A stretch of 32,676 nt of DNA from Polyangia bacterium. GTDB taxonomy: Bacteria > Myxococcota_A > Polyangia > Polyangiales > Polyangiaceae. The notes beneath the pieces are model-generated. The model was given only the letters and a program-made list of their open reading frames with translations, was not told where the DNA came from and did no database searches. The DNA lies in NCBI GenBank assembly GCA_030426145.1, contig JAUHZF010000059.1:1-32676 (forward strand), in the 5' to 3' direction. Positions 21,755-30,693 of this stretch are shown here, in pieces (position 1 is the stretch's first letter; every line of letters starts with the position of its first letter). The translations under genes were made by a program, and so were the position numbers.

Positions 21755-22330
21755 TCACTCGCGCGCGGTCATTTCACCCTTGCTCGTCGGCGCCGCCTCA
21801 CCGCGAGACCAGCTTACGCGTAGCTCGGCCGCGCCGCCCGAGAAGGTGAAGGTCGCGCGCAGGTCGACCCCCTCCACGAACGGAACGACGAGGCTCGCGG
21901 CCTGCGGCTGGGTCACCGCGAAGGTCATGCCGTCGCCGCCGCCGCGCGTCACCTCGACCCCGCGAGGTTGGTGGTCGCCCGTGCCCGTGCACGCCACACG
22001 CAACCACGTCTCGATCATCGCCCCCGCGCAGCCCCATGCCTCGGCGCCGTCGATCGAAACCGGCGCGCCGTGCGCCGACCACTCGGCTGGCGTCGGCGGC
22101 AGCTCCGGATCACGAGGCGCCGGTGGCGTGGCCGAAGGCTTCGCCATCGGGGCCGACGCGGTGGCGGTGGCGGCGGGCGGCGTGGTGACCGATACCGACG
22201 CCATCGGCGTCGGAGACAGCGTGGAGGGGGACGGCGGAGAGGTCGATGCAGGCCGGTCGCACGCCACGAGGCAGCACGCGCCGACGAAGGCGACGGCACC
22301 CGCTCGAACATCTTGGCCCCGACGACCCAT
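21755..22330 (-). CDS. Putative lipoprotein with long Pro/Ser/Thr/Ala linker
   Basis: A 191-residue protein. The signal peptide ends CCLVAC with lipobox Cys24. Residues 27-85 are a low-complexity Pro/Ser/Thr/Ala linker, followed by a small beta-rich domain (about 86-191). Three cysteines lie in the mature region including AWGCAG and VACTGTGD, the last two likely to form a disulfide. The final strands are ATFTFSGGAAELRVSWSRG. No family was recognised. It lies immediately upstream of the kinase-like gene with a 4-base gap. Confidence 0.75.
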   Translation of the reverse strand: MGRRGQDVRAGAVAFVGACCLVACDRPASTSPPSPSTLSPTPMASVSVTTPPAATATASAPMAKPSATPPAPRDPELPPTPAEWSAHGAPVSIDGAEAWGCAGAMIETWLRVACTGTGDHQPRGVEVTRGGGDGMTFAVTQPQAASLVVPFVEGVDLRATFTFSGGAAELRVSWSRGEAAPTSKGEMTARE

Positions 22331-22382
22331 GGGGCGGCGACGCTAGCACGCCTCCCCCCGAGCCTCGCGCCACGTTCCAGCT

Positions 22383-23141
22383 CTATCCCGTGACCAACTT
22401 GCGCGCGGCGATGCTGACTGCACGCGGCACGTTGCTCGACTTGGCGAGCCGGCGTAGCTCGTTGGTGCCGAGCTTGGACAGAAGTCGCGTCGCCACGCTC
22501 GGAGGCGTCTTGGGGTTCTGCACGAGGGCCATGAGGATGCGCGGGTTCTGCACCCAGTCGCGGTTCTCGGAGATCTGCTTCAGGGCCTCGGGGTTGGCCT
22601 GCCGAAAGCCTGCCACGTAGCGCACCTCATCGAGGGTGATGCCTTTGTTCTGCACCACGAAGACGTGCATCTGCTTGTTCGGGTCCTTGAGCATCAGCTG
22701 GCGCGCGGGGCGGTCGCCGTGAAGCGCCAGCTTGCGCTTGTCGGGTGTGCTCATCGTCTTGAGCCGCTCGGCCAAGGGCAAGTCGCCGTTCCCATGGGCC
22801 GGCCCCTCCGGCTCCCCCCACGTTGCCGTCGCCGCTTCCCCGGTCTCGTCGCCCTCGAGCACCTGCGTGAGGAACTGCTCGAAAGCGCCGAGCACCACGT
22901 CGGTGTCATCGAAGGCGACCGCCATCCCGGCACCAGGGAGCACTTGAAGCACCCGCGCGTCGCACGACATCTGCGCGGCCCCCGGCCCCTGAAGAAACAA
23001 CGTCACGCCCTGCTGCGCCTCGGGCGGCGGCTCGGGTACCGGCACGAAGAAGCAGCTCCGACCGACGTGAGCGGCCTGACCCTGTGCGTCGGCGTGGGTG
23101 GCGAAGACGACGGTGAGCGCGTCGGACATACTGCCGCTCAT
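22383..23141 (-). CDS. PilZ-like protein with C-terminal helical repeats
   Basis: A 252-residue protein. The N-terminal 100 residues look like a PilZ-type beta-barrel (CFFVPVPEPPPEAQQGVTLFLQ, then CDARVLQVLPGAGMAVAFDD), but a full RxxxR...D/NxSxxG c-di-GMP motif is not seen. After a linker (about 100-120), helical repeats of about 35 residues follow: DPNKQMHVFVVQNKGITLDEV, ANPEALKQISENRDWVQNPRIL, VQNPKTPPSVATRLLSKL. These are similar to the repeats of proteins I associate with myxobacteria. It probably mediates protein contact in c-di-GMP or motility signalling; that is an inference. ATG 23129, four codons in, is an alternative start. Confidence 0.7.
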   Translation of the reverse strand: MSGSMSDALTVVFATHADAQGQAAHVGRSCFFVPVPEPPPEAQQGVTLFLQGPGAAQMSCDARVLQVLPGAGMAVAFDDTDVVLGAFEQFLTQVLEGDETGEAATATWGEPEGPAHGNGDLPLAERLKTMSTPDKRKLALHGDRPARQLMLKDPNKQMHVFVVQNKGITLDEVRYVAGFRQANPEALKQISENRDWVQNPRILMALVQNPKTPPSVATRLLSKLGTNELRRLAKSSNVPRAVSIAARKLVTG

Positions 23142-23241
23142 CGTAGCCCATGGGCGGCGATTCAGCCGCTCAGGGCACCGACGCCATCAGCGAAACGTCG
23201 AGGTCCTCCCCTGCGATGGCAACGCGAAGGTGACGCAGCGC

Positions 23242-25089
23242 TCACTGAACGGGCGAGGCAGGATCGGCTGCCGCGCGGTACCAAGCTTCGACGCGTCGAC
23301 GAAGCGCGGGCAGGCTCATGGCCCCACCCGTGAGCACCGCGTCGTGGAAAGCGGGCAATGAGAACCGCGGTCCGAGCGCGTCCTTGGCTTCGCGCCGCAG
23401 CCGCACGATCTCGAGCTGGCCGAGCTTGTAGGCGAGCGCCTGTCCCGGCCAGTTGATGTAGCGGTCGACCTCGTTGTCGATGTTCTTCGTCGCTAGCGCC
23501 GTATGCGCCTCGAGGAACGCCCTGGCCTGTCCTCGGCTCCAGCCGAGGTGATGGATGCCCGTATCGACCACGAGTCGGCCGGCGCGCCACGCATCGAAGC
23601 TCACCACGCCCATGCGATCGAGAAGCGTGGGGTAGAGGTCCATCTCGGCCCCGAGCCGCTCGGTGTAGAGCCCCCACCCCTCGACGAAAGCCGTGAAGCC
23701 GCCGTGTTTACGAAATGCGGGCAGGGCCTTCAGCTCTTTCGCGATGGCGATCTGCAGGTGATGACCGGGAATGGACTCGTGAACCGCGAGGACCCGCGCT
23801 TGATAGCGCGGCCGGCTCCGCGGCTCGTGCACGTTGACGTAGTACTCCCCGGGTTTGCTCCCATCGGCGTGGGGCGGGCGGTAGTAGGCGATGGTGGTGA
23901 AGGGCGCTTCGTAGTCGGGGATGCGTTTCACCACGCAGTCGGTCTTGGGCAGCACCCCGAAGAAGCCCGTCATCTTGGTTTTGGCCTCCTGCAGGGTGGC
24001 CCTGGCCGCGGCCTCCACCTCCTCGGCGGTCGAGAAGTAGAGCTCGGGGTCCTCGCGGAGCTTCTTCAGGGTCGACGGCAGGTCTTCGGTGCCGAGCGCC
24101 TCGGCGCCGAGGACCGCCATCTCTGCGTCCGTGCGCTCGATCTCTTTCAGACCGATCCGATGCACCTCCTCTGGAGACATCGACAGGGTCACGAAGTTTC
24201 GGATCCGGGCCGGGTAACAGGCCTGCCCCAGGGGCAAAGCGGCCAAGCCGGTTCGCTCATCGGGCCGAGCATGGGGGAGGATCTCGTCGTGCAGCAGAGC
24301 GCGGTAGCGCATCAAAGCGGGCTTGATCTGCTCCAGGATGAGCCTCATCACGGCCTCTCCCTTCTTGGGGTCGGTGATGTTGCTCACCGGCTTGGCCATG
24401 GCCCAGGTCGACGGGTCGGCCGCGAGCTGGTCGTCGACCATGGTGAGCACGCGTCGCACCGATTCGGCGGGCGCGTAGAGGCCATCGGCCGCCCCCCGAC
24501 GCAGCGCTTCCCCCTCGGCATCGATGGCCGGCCCCATGGCCTCGTAGCGGGAGAGCAGGGTGGTCACGTCGCCTGGACCGCGGAGCTTGTGGTCCTCGGG
24601 CAACCGGTTGTAGCGCGTGATGGGGTTGCTCCGCGCGTTGACCGTCCACTCGTCGAAGCGGCACACCTCGGCCGTGATGGCGTTCTCGAGCTCCTCGAGC
24701 AGCAGCTCGTGCGAGAGCCGGTCCTGAGGATTGAGCGACGCGGGATCGATGGCCTGGGCCTCTGCCCGCAGGGCCCGGCGCTTCTTTCCCCGGGCCGCCT
24801 CCGCGGCCGCGCTGTAGTCGTGCAAACGCTCGTCGAAGCGCTTGTCGCCGAGCCGCGTGGCGAAGATGGGATCCTGCTCCAGGGTCCACGCCCAGTGGTT
24901 CTTCAGCAGGATCGCGAGGGCCTCACTCTCCACCCCGGCCGCGGCCTCGGCGAGGGCGCGCGCATGCCCGTCGTCGACCGCTGCCGGGGCCGGCGTGGGC
25001 GTCGGGGCCGGAGGGGACGTCGCAGGTCCGGAGGCCGGGCAGGCGGTCGTTCCGAGCAGAAGCAGCCAAGCAGCACGTCGAGGCAACAT
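23242..25089 (-). CDS. DUF885-family metallopeptidase-like lipoprotein
   Basis: A 615-residue protein. The signal peptide ends LLLLGTTAC (lipobox), followed by a Pro/Thr/Ala linker (about 20-40). The remainder is the DUF885 helical fold: HESIPGHH (437-444) is its HExxxGHH zinc motif, with Glu470 in EGWGLYTERLG the probable third ligand region and GQALAYKLGQLEI near the C-terminus. DUF885 proteins are related in fold to carboxypeptidase-type gluzincins, and most are uncharacterised. ATG 25089 is taken because it begins the signal peptide. A longer in-frame extension would run over the divergent Met-rich gene and is rejected. It acts at the cell envelope if the lipobox is used. Confidence 0.9.
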   Translation of the reverse strand: MLPRRAAWLLLLGTTACPASGPATSPPAPTPTPAPAAVDDGHARALAEAAAGVESEALAILLKNHWAWTLEQDPIFATRLGDKRFDERLHDYSAAAEAARGKKRRALRAEAQAIDPASLNPQDRLSHELLLEELENAITAEVCRFDEWTVNARSNPITRYNRLPEDHKLRGPGDVTTLLSRYEAMGPAIDAEGEALRRGAADGLYAPAESVRRVLTMVDDQLAADPSTWAMAKPVSNITDPKKGEAVMRLILEQIKPALMRYRALLHDEILPHARPDERTGLAALPLGQACYPARIRNFVTLSMSPEEVHRIGLKEIERTDAEMAVLGAEALGTEDLPSTLKKLREDPELYFSTAEEVEAAARATLQEAKTKMTGFFGVLPKTDCVVKRIPDYEAPFTTIAYYRPPHADGSKPGEYYVNVHEPRSRPRYQARVLAVHESIPGHHLQIAIAKELKALPAFRKHGGFTAFVEGWGLYTERLGAEMDLYPTLLDRMGVVSFDAWRAGRLVVDTGIHHLGWSRGQARAFLEAHTALATKNIDNEVDRYINWPGQALAYKLGQLEIVRLRREAKDALGPRFSLPAFHDAVLTGGAMSLPALRRRVEAWYRAAADPASPVQ

Positions 25090-25161
25090 GCACAGCGTCG
25101 TACCAGACGTTGGATCTCGGTTGTCGCCCAGGATGCCCGGTGTGCGTACAATGTGACGGTC

Positions 25162-25821
25162 ATGGGGCAGAGCACGATGGGGTCGGCGGGCTGGATGGTG
25201 ATCGCCGTAACGGCGGTGCTGGGAAGCGCATGCGCAACCGGCGGCGGGATCAGCGACGAACTGGAGCAGACCGAGGACCCTACGACCTCGAGCACCAGCA
25301 GCACCGGCGGCATGGGCGGCATGGCCACCTCCGATGGCGGCATGGGCGGCATGGAGGAGATGGGGGGCATGGGCGGCATGGGCGGCATGGCTCCCATGTG
25401 CGACTTCGGTCACATGCACACGTGCGAGATGTCGACCGACCTCGGCAACGTGTCCGGCGACGACGGCGGCAGCACCACCCAGACCGGCGTCGGCTCCACC
25501 TGGCTCAAGGTCCGCATCAAGGAGACCAACAGCTCCATCTTCGAGGAGGACCTCAGCTACCGGGTCACCCTCACCTCACCGCCCAACGTGGACTACGACC
25601 TCGCCGTGCATCAAGGCCCGCAGGACGGTCCCCTGAACTGCAACGCCAACGCAAAGCCCGGCGTCGCGATGGGCCTGGACAAGGTCGTGTCCGACGGTTG
25701 GGACGACGACCAAGGCCTCGGTGGTGAGGACGACAGCGTGTGGCTGGCCGTCGAGATCCGTCATCTGTCCGGCACCGACTGCGAAGCCGAGTGGACCCTC
25801 ACCGTCGAAGGTGGGATCTAA
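25162..25821 (+). CDS. Met-rich putative lipoprotein with MxxM repeats
   Basis: A 219-residue protein. The signal peptide ends AVLGSAC (lipobox Cys24). A Ser/Thr linker is followed by Gly-Met repeats in which Met 61, 64, 67, 70, 73, 76 and 79 are spaced exactly every three residues, then CDFGHMHTCEM (80-90) with two Cys and two His. The C-terminal part (about 100-219) is beta-rich (TWLKVRIKETNSSIFEEDLSYRVTL, DSVWLAVEIRHLSG). ATG 25162 has no Shine-Dalgarno, and TACAAT (25147-25152) lies only 10 bases upstream, so it may be translated with a very short or absent leader. Met-x-x-Met with Cys/His suggests soft-metal binding, but a plain Gly-rich linker is the alternative. Confidence 0.8.
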   Translation: MGQSTMGSAGWMVIAVTAVLGSACATGGGISDELEQTEDPTTSSTSSTGGMGGMATSDGGMGGMEEMGGMGGMGGMAPMCDFGHMHTCEMSTDLGNVSGDDGGSTTQTGVGSTWLKVRIKETNSSIFEEDLSYRVTLTSPPNVDYDLAVHQGPQDGPLNCNANAKPGVAMGLDKVVSDGWDDDQGLGGEDDSVWLAVEIRHLSGTDCEAEWTLTVEGGI

Positions 25822-25828
25822 CCTCGAG

Positions 25829-25907
25829 GTTCGAGGTTCGAGGTTCGAGGTTCGAGGTTCGAGGTTCGAGGTCGAGGGTCGAGGTCGAGGTCGAGGTCGA
25901 GGACGAG
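25829..25907. repeat. Second tandem tract: 6 GTTCGAG units then GGTCGA-type units
   Basis: Six perfect GTTCGAG heptamers (25829-25870) pass into irregular GTCGAG hexamers up to 25907. The tract fills the space between the stops of two convergent genes (25821 and 25914), just as at 18536. Confidence 0.95.
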
Positions 25908-25913
25908 ACCGAG

Positions 25914-26318
25914 CTACGTACCGAGCGGGTCGTCGGGATCGTCGGGGGGGCGCACCATGCGCAGACAGACCCGCGGCTTCGTCGTGGGCGCTGGTGGAGG
26001 GGGTGGGGTCGCAGAAGGCGGGGCGACGATGCTGAGGCACGGTCGTGGCGCGCCGTCGTCGTCGTCCACCGTCACGGTAGCCGATGGTTGGGCGCTGGGC
26101 TGAGGCGCCGCCGCACTGGCGGATGGGGCCCCAGAGGGCTCAGCGGTCGGCGTCGGCTCGATCGGTGGCTCGGTCGAGATCTTCAGGCACGCCTGGGGGG
26201 CCGTCGGATCACCGCATCCACTCGCGGCCACACCCGCCATGGCGGATGCGATGAAGAAGCGTCGTCGCGCGAGAATGGCCGCGCGTGCCTTGGCCTCGTC
26301 GTCTTCTTCCTCGCCCAT
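25914..26318 (-). CDS. Tat-type putative lipoprotein with three CL-x-[IM] motifs
   Basis: A 134-residue protein. The N-terminus has an acidic start, then ARRRFFIASAMAGVAASGC, combining a twin-arginine-like RRRFF with a lipobox (Cys35). The mature region is a Pro/Ser/Ala spacer carrying three copies of a short hydrophobic motif: CLKIS (44-48), CLSIV (94-98) and CLRMV (118-122), each followed by a Pro-containing stretch. It has no folded domain that I can see. It is divergent from the phosphodiesterase at 26371 with 52 bases between starts. Function is unknown; the motifs may be docking sites or modification sites. Confidence 0.7.
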   Translation of the reverse strand: MGEEEDDEAKARAAILARRRFFIASAMAGVAASGCGDPTAPQACLKISTEPPIEPTPTAEPSGAPSASAAAPQPSAQPSATVTVDDDDGAPRPCLSIVAPPSATPPPPPAPTTKPRVCLRMVRPPDDPDDPLGT

Positions 26319-26370
26319 CGCCCGCGGAGAATACCACGCGCGGTTCGTGAAAAGCTCGCCCCGAGCGCCT

Positions 26371-26961
26371 ATGGTCCGCTTCGTGGCGAAGCGAAAGTCG
26401 AAGCAGATCCCGCGGCATAGCCGGCGCGTGAGCCACCAACTGTCCAGCGACGCGCGGGTGGTGATCGTCGCCGACACCCACAGCCGCCCCCATCCCGAGG
26501 CCCACCGTCTGGTGGCCGAGCGCGACCCCGAGCTCATCCTTCACGCAGGAGACATCGGTAACCTCTCGGTGATCGAAGATCTGGAGCGCATCGCCCCGGT
26601 GGTGTCGGTCCGCGGCAACATCGACGCGCGTGGGCCCTTCGTCCCCGACGACGTGCACCTCGAGCTCAGCTTTGGCGACGAACGGCTCGACATCTTTCTC
26701 ACCCACATCGCCTTGTCCGGGGTGCGCCTGCGCGCCGACGTCGCGCGCGCGGCCCAGGCGGGCGGGGCGAGTCTCGTCGTCTGCGGCCACTCCCACATCC
26801 CGTTCATTCATCACGACCGTGGCCTGCAGGTGTTCAACCCAGGGTCCATCGGCCCGCGGCGCTTCCGCCTGCCCATCGTCTTCGGAGTGCTCGAGCGCGG
26901 CCCGCAGCTCATGCACGTGAGCTGCGAGACCGGAGAACGATGGCTCCCCCTCGCGATGTAG
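26371..26961 (+). CDS. YfcE/MJ0936-type metallophosphoesterase
   Basis: A 196-residue enzyme with the full calcineurin-like di-metal set: Asp35 and His37 in VADTHSRPH, Asp61 in HAGDIGN, Asn83 in VRGNID, His112 in LTHI, His140 and His142 in CGHSHIP. This compact form is typical of YfcE-type phosphodiesterases, which hydrolyse phosphodiesters in vitro; their physiological substrates are mostly unknown. A basic N-terminal extension of about 27 residues precedes the first strand. Start ATG 26371 has no strong ribosome site, and a GTG at 26383 is an alternative. No signal peptide, so cytoplasmic. Confidence 0.88.
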   Translation: MVRFVAKRKSKQIPRHSRRVSHQLSSDARVVIVADTHSRPHPEAHRLVAERDPELILHAGDIGNLSVIEDLERIAPVVSVRGNIDARGPFVPDDVHLELSFGDERLDIFLTHIALSGVRLRADVARAAQAGGASLVVCGHSHIPFIHHDRGLQVFNPGSIGPRRFRLPIVFGVLERGPQLMHVSCETGERWLPLAM

Positions 26962-27073
26962 CGACCATGTGCCGAGCTGGCGGCCGAAGTGCGCCTAGCT
27001 CGCACCAGTGCCATCCACGTGATGGCGACGATTCCGTTCGTAGCGGTGTTTCCCGCGTGAACACGGTTCCTGT

Positions 27074-27082
27074 TATTATGAT
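27074..27082 (+). promoter_or_regulatory. AT-rich -10-like element before the VWA gene
   Basis: TATTATGAT offers two overlapping -10 hexamers (TATTAT, TATGAT) in very GC-rich DNA, about 40 bases before the ATG at 27122. No good -35 is seen at the proper distance, so an activator or alternative sigma factor may be needed. Confidence 0.4.
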
Positions 27083-27088
27083 TAGTCA

Positions 27089-27103
27089 GCACCGTTTCGG
27101 TGC
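27089..27103 (+). other. Leader hairpin before the VWA gene
   Basis: GCACCG TTT CGGTGC is a perfect 6-base stem with a 3-base loop, in the presumed 5' leader 18 bases before the start codon. It could stabilise the leader or be an operator. Confidence 0.4.
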
Positions 27104-27121
27104 GGGGCGGGATCTGGATCG

Positions 27122-29428
27122 ATGAAGGAATTGACGCGCAGTAGGCTCATCGGGGGCATCGCCACGTCGTGGCTGTTGCTGGGCGGAGCCGCGATCGGGA
27201 TGGGTGCTTGCACCACCGAGGACCGCAATACTCCGGCCGACATCACCACCGGCACGGGAAACCCGACGGGGAGCGGCGCCGGTGGAGGTGCGTACGGCGA
27301 CTGCGACGAAGGCGCTCGGCGCGACTGCAAGGTCCAGATCAACGAGAAGAACTGCTTCGCTGGCGAGCAGGTCTGCGAGCACGGGCGCTGGGGCGAATGT
27401 CTCGACCCCGAAAACGGCCTGTCGGGGCAGTCGGGTGACTGGCACAAGAACTCCATCAGCCCTCCTGCGGCTTGCAGTGGCAATCCCTGCAACCCCGTCT
27501 GCCAGACCTTCGACGAGGACCCGAGCCCCGACCTCGAATCGGGGGGCACGCCCCCCCCGGCCAACGCGACCGGCACCGTCAGCGACGTGCCATCCTCCGT
27601 CTCCAACGCTTGCATCGACGACACGTCGAGCGGCTGCCTCGACTGCAACTCCGCGGGCAACTGCCAGCTCGACACGCGCTGCATCGCTCCGCCGGGCACG
27701 ACCTGCGTTCCGTGGCAGGACGGCCAGTTCGCCACGGGTGCCGGCAACCCCGACCTCACCGTGAAAGTCAGCTGTGACGGTGCCACCGTCACCGTCTGCA
27801 ACCGAGGCGACGTCCCCGGAGGTGGCACCTCCGGGGTATCCATCTGGGCCCCCAACCCCGATCTGTGCGGGGGCACCGGCACCTGCGCCTCTGCCATGAG
27901 CACCGGTATGAACGGGGTGTCGACCCTGCGGGGCAGCTGCCCCATCACCGGCGGTGACCTCGCCCCCGGCGAGTGTCGGCCCATCAACTGCGACGTGTCC
28001 GGTAACCCGGCTTCGTACCTGCACGTCAATGGCTGCGACGAGTTCCCCGGCTGTGTGCCCGAGTCGGACAACACCAACAACTGGGGTTACTTCCAGAACT
28101 CGATCAGCTGCACCTGCAGCACGACCACCACCGGCTCCTCGCTTCAGCCCGTAACCATCTACCTCATGCTCGACAGCTCGGGCTCGATGATCAGTCAGGG
28201 CCTGTGGGATCCCGCCCGCGCCGCCATCAACGCGTTCGTGACCGATCCGGGGTCCGACACCATCAACTACGCGTTCCGCATGTACGGCAATCCCAGTGCC
28301 AGTGGCTGCACCCAGAGCGACTGCGGCACCGCGGCGTGTGCGACGCCGAGCTACGGACCGGCACTGCTCGACAACGCGACCTACGAGGGACAGCTCACCT
28401 CATTCGTCAACGGCGCAACGACGGGCGGCAATGGTACGCCTCACTCGGCCGCGATCGCGGGCATGGCGTCCTGGGGCTCGACGTACCGAGCCAGCAATCC
28501 CGCGGACATCATCGCCCTCGTGTACATCACGGACGGTGCGGACGGTGACTGCGCCTACAACAGCACCTACAACACGCCTCCGGGTGGTGCAGTTCAGATC
28601 TCCGCCCCCGCTTCCACCGCCTACACCAACGATGGTGTGCTGTTCTACTCGGTGGCACTACCCAGCGCGAACCTGATGCTGCTCGACGAGCTCGCGGCAC
28701 AAGGCGGCACCGGCAGCGCCATCGACCTGACGGGCTCGACCAACGTGGCGGCCGACCTCACGGCGGCCCTCCAGGGTATTCAGGGCACCCTGTTCTCGTG
28801 TTCGGTTCCCATCCCCAACGCGGCCACCATCGACCCGAACCTGGTGCAAGCCATCTTCGACCAGACCACCGGTCCGGACCGCCCTCTCACCGAGGTGGCC
28901 AATGCGGGCTCGTGCACGGGCGGGGACCAGTTCTACTTCTCTCCCGATGCCCTGAATCCGACCGACATCGTTCTCTGCCCCGCGGTATGCGACGACGTTC
29001 GCTTGGACGTCGGTTCGCAGGTGGACATCACCGGTGGCTGCGCTGCGGCCTACACCTCGCAGGATCACATCTTCACCTACGACGGTGACTGCGCGGGTTA
29101 CCCGGCCGGCTCGTCGGCGTTCTGGGACTTCTTGAGCTACGACACGACCGTGCCCGGTGACGCCACCGTCGAGTTCGCCATCAGCGTCTCGAACATCAGC
29201 GAGCTGGACGCGGAGATGGGTCCGTGGACGACCGTCGCGACTGCGACCAACGCCAACCCCGATGCTTTGCCCGGCTCGCCCATCGACCTGCGCGCGGCCT
29301 TGAGCGTGGCCGAGGCGCAAGCGCCCTACGCCGCCCTTCGCATCCGCATCAACCCGACCTCCAGTGGGTCCAATACCCCCACGGTCGACGACTGGGATCT
29401 GCAGTACAGCTGCGAGTTCAACGAATAG
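27122..29428 (+). CDS. Surface lipoprotein with von Willebrand factor A domain
   Basis: A 768-residue protein. The signal peptide ends AIGMGAC (lipobox Cys30), followed by Thr/Gly linker. A Cys-rich region (about 60-155; [31 protein letters not shown]) precedes a CARDB-like beta domain (about 215-340; [33 protein letters not shown]). The VWA domain follows with the metal-binding MIDAS motif DSSGSM (351-356) and later ITDGADGDC. The C-terminal portion (about 560-768) is beta-rich with paired cysteines. VWA lipoproteins of this shape bind proteins or surfaces outside the cell. The neighbour 26 bases downstream is another lipoprotein, probably in one transcript. Confidence 0.88.
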   Translation: MKELTRSRLIGGIATSWLLLGGAAIGMGACTTEDRNTPADITTGTGNPTGSGAGGGAYGDCDEGARRDCKVQINEKNCFAGEQVCEHGRWGECLDPENGLSGQSGDWHKNSISPPAACSGNPCNPVCQTFDEDPSPDLESGGTPPPANATGTVSDVPSSVSNACIDDTSSGCLDCNSAGNCQLDTRCIAPPGTTCVPWQDGQFATGAGNPDLTVKVSCDGATVTVCNRGDVPGGGTSGVSIWAPNPDLCGGTGTCASAMSTGMNGVSTLRGSCPITGGDLAPGECRPINCDVSGNPASYLHVNGCDEFPGCVPESDNTNNWGYFQNSISCTCSTTTTGSSLQPVTIYLMLDSSGSMISQGLWDPARAAINAFVTDPGSDTINYAFRMYGNPSASGCTQSDCGTAACATPSYGPALLDNATYEGQLTSFVNGATTGGNGTPHSAAIAGMASWGSTYRASNPADIIALVYITDGADGDCAYNSTYNTPPGGAVQISAPASTAYTNDGVLFYSVALPSANLMLLDELAAQGGTGSAIDLTGSTNVAADLTAALQGIQGTLFSCSVPIPNAATIDPNLVQAIFDQTTGPDRPLTEVANAGSCTGGDQFYFSPDALNPTDIVLCPAVCDDVRLDVGSQVDITGGCAAAYTSQDHIFTYDGDCAGYPAGSSAFWDFLSYDTTVPGDATVEFAISVSNISELDAEMGPWTTVATATNANPDALPGSPIDLRAALSVAEAQAPYAALRIRINPTSSGSNTPTVDDWDLQYSCEFNE

Positions 29429-29454
29429 TCTCCCTCACGGTGTAGACTGAGGCC

Positions 29455-30672
29455 ATGAGGACGAGGCGCTTCGACCCGCTGTGGTCACCCGTGGCTGTGG
29501 CCGTGCTCGCGATGGCGGCCATCGCAGGTTGTGGCGACGACGGCCGCACCCCCAGCGGGGGCACGCTCGTCACCAGCGTAGGCGTCGGGCCCGGGTCGTC
29601 GGGCTCGGGCGCCAACGGTGGGGCCGGCGGCACGACCGGGGTCGGCGGCTCCGGCGGCGAGATCCCCGACACGCCGTGTGAAGCTCCGGCTCTTGCCGCG
29701 GTGGAGCTCTACGGTTCTGGCGCCGATCAACGGCTGACCACCCTCGTGCCGATCGGCAACCGCTGGCTCGCCGCGGGGCAGAACGGCTACGTGCGGTTCG
29801 ACCGCGACGGCGCAAACCCCGACGCCAACCCGAGCACCATCGGTGGCAACGGGTTCAACGTGCTCACCGAAGAACCAGGGGCGATCGGCTACGCCTCGGC
29901 CGGCAGCAACTACGTCGGTTATCAGCGCCTCGGCGAAAACGACCTCATCACCGGTCCGCGCTCGCTCTCGATGGACACCCCCAATGGTGTCGCGACCGCC
30001 GCAGCCGACATGGACTCGGTGACGGTCTGGGCCGACAACGGCGCCTTCTGGGGCCGCACCGTCAATGCCGCGGGCGTGCTCGCCGACGACGAGTTCTTGG
30101 TGCTCGCGGGCGCCTACACCACCACCGTGCGCATGCACGGGCTGAGCGGCGCTGGCGAGATGTACCTCTTCTGGAGCGGCCCGAACGCGCAGGGTCTGTT
30201 TCAGAGCCAGCTGTTGCGCGTCGGCGCAACGGGCCCCGGCACCAATACTGCCAATGCCTTCTACGGCACGCCATTCCAGCACGACCTCGTTCAGGTGGTC
30301 GCCGTCGACGATGGCTTCATGGCCCTCGTCTTCGACAACGAAGCCGTCCCGCGCTTTCTTCGCCTCGACCCCAACGGGAACCTCACCCAAGAGTCGCCCG
30401 GGCTCGCGGGCGTGCAGCTGGTCTACGGAATGGCCTCGCAGGGCGACCGCATCGCCATCATGGCGGGCCGTGCGTCGGGCGAACCCGAGCTGAGGGTCTT
30501 CGACCTCTCGCTTTCCCCCGCGGGACCGTGGGTCTGTCTCGGCAGCGACCACGACCCGTCCGTGCCCGCCGCCATCGCGGCCGATGGCAGCGGCTACGCG
30601 GCCATCTTCCAAACGCCGGACGGAGCCACCATGCTCGGCCGCGTCGACGCCGTGGGGACGGGCGCTCCCTGA
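29455..30672 (+). CDS. Putative lipoprotein with propeller-like beta repeats
   Basis: A 405-residue protein. The signal peptide ends AMAAIAGC (lipobox Cys26), followed by a Gly/Ser/Thr-rich linker (about 30-75) of the GGAGGTTGVGGSGG kind. The mature part contains repeated blade-like segments: LTTLVPIGNRWLAAGQNGYVRFD, VTVWADNGAFWGRTVNAAG, VQVVAVDDGFMALVFDNE, and DRIAIMAGRASGEPELRVFD, suggestive of a beta-propeller. No named family. ATG 29455 follows GAGG by two to three bases. It is placed between the VWA lipoprotein and the GGDEF gene with gaps of 26 and 21 bases. Confidence 0.78.
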   Translation: MRTRRFDPLWSPVAVAVLAMAAIAGCGDDGRTPSGGTLVTSVGVGPGSSGSGANGGAGGTTGVGGSGGEIPDTPCEAPALAAVELYGSGADQRLTTLVPIGNRWLAAGQNGYVRFDRDGANPDANPSTIGGNGFNVLTEEPGAIGYASAGSNYVGYQRLGENDLITGPRSLSMDTPNGVATAAADMDSVTVWADNGAFWGRTVNAAGVLADDEFLVLAGAYTTTVRMHGLSGAGEMYLFWSGPNAQGLFQSQLLRVGATGPGTNTANAFYGTPFQHDLVQVVAVDDGFMALVFDNEAVPRFLRLDPNGNLTQESPGLAGVQLVYGMASQGDRIAIMAGRASGEPELRVFDLSLSPAGPWVCLGSDHDPSVPAAIAADGSGYAAIFQTPDGATMLGRVDAVGTGAP

Positions 30673-30693
30673 GGGAGCTGGGGCGACGACGAC

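Noticed and set aside
23503..25161. A very long plus-strand frame (772 codons) running into the Met-rich lipoprotein
   Set aside because: It lies opposite the DUF885 gene, whose zinc motifs are clear, and its composition is a reverse-frame shadow of it. Only the part from ATG 25162, with signal peptide and linker, is real.
27082..28080. Two long minus-strand frames opposite the VWA gene
   Set aside because: They are shadows of a gene with signal peptide, cysteine pattern and MIDAS motif on the plus strand.
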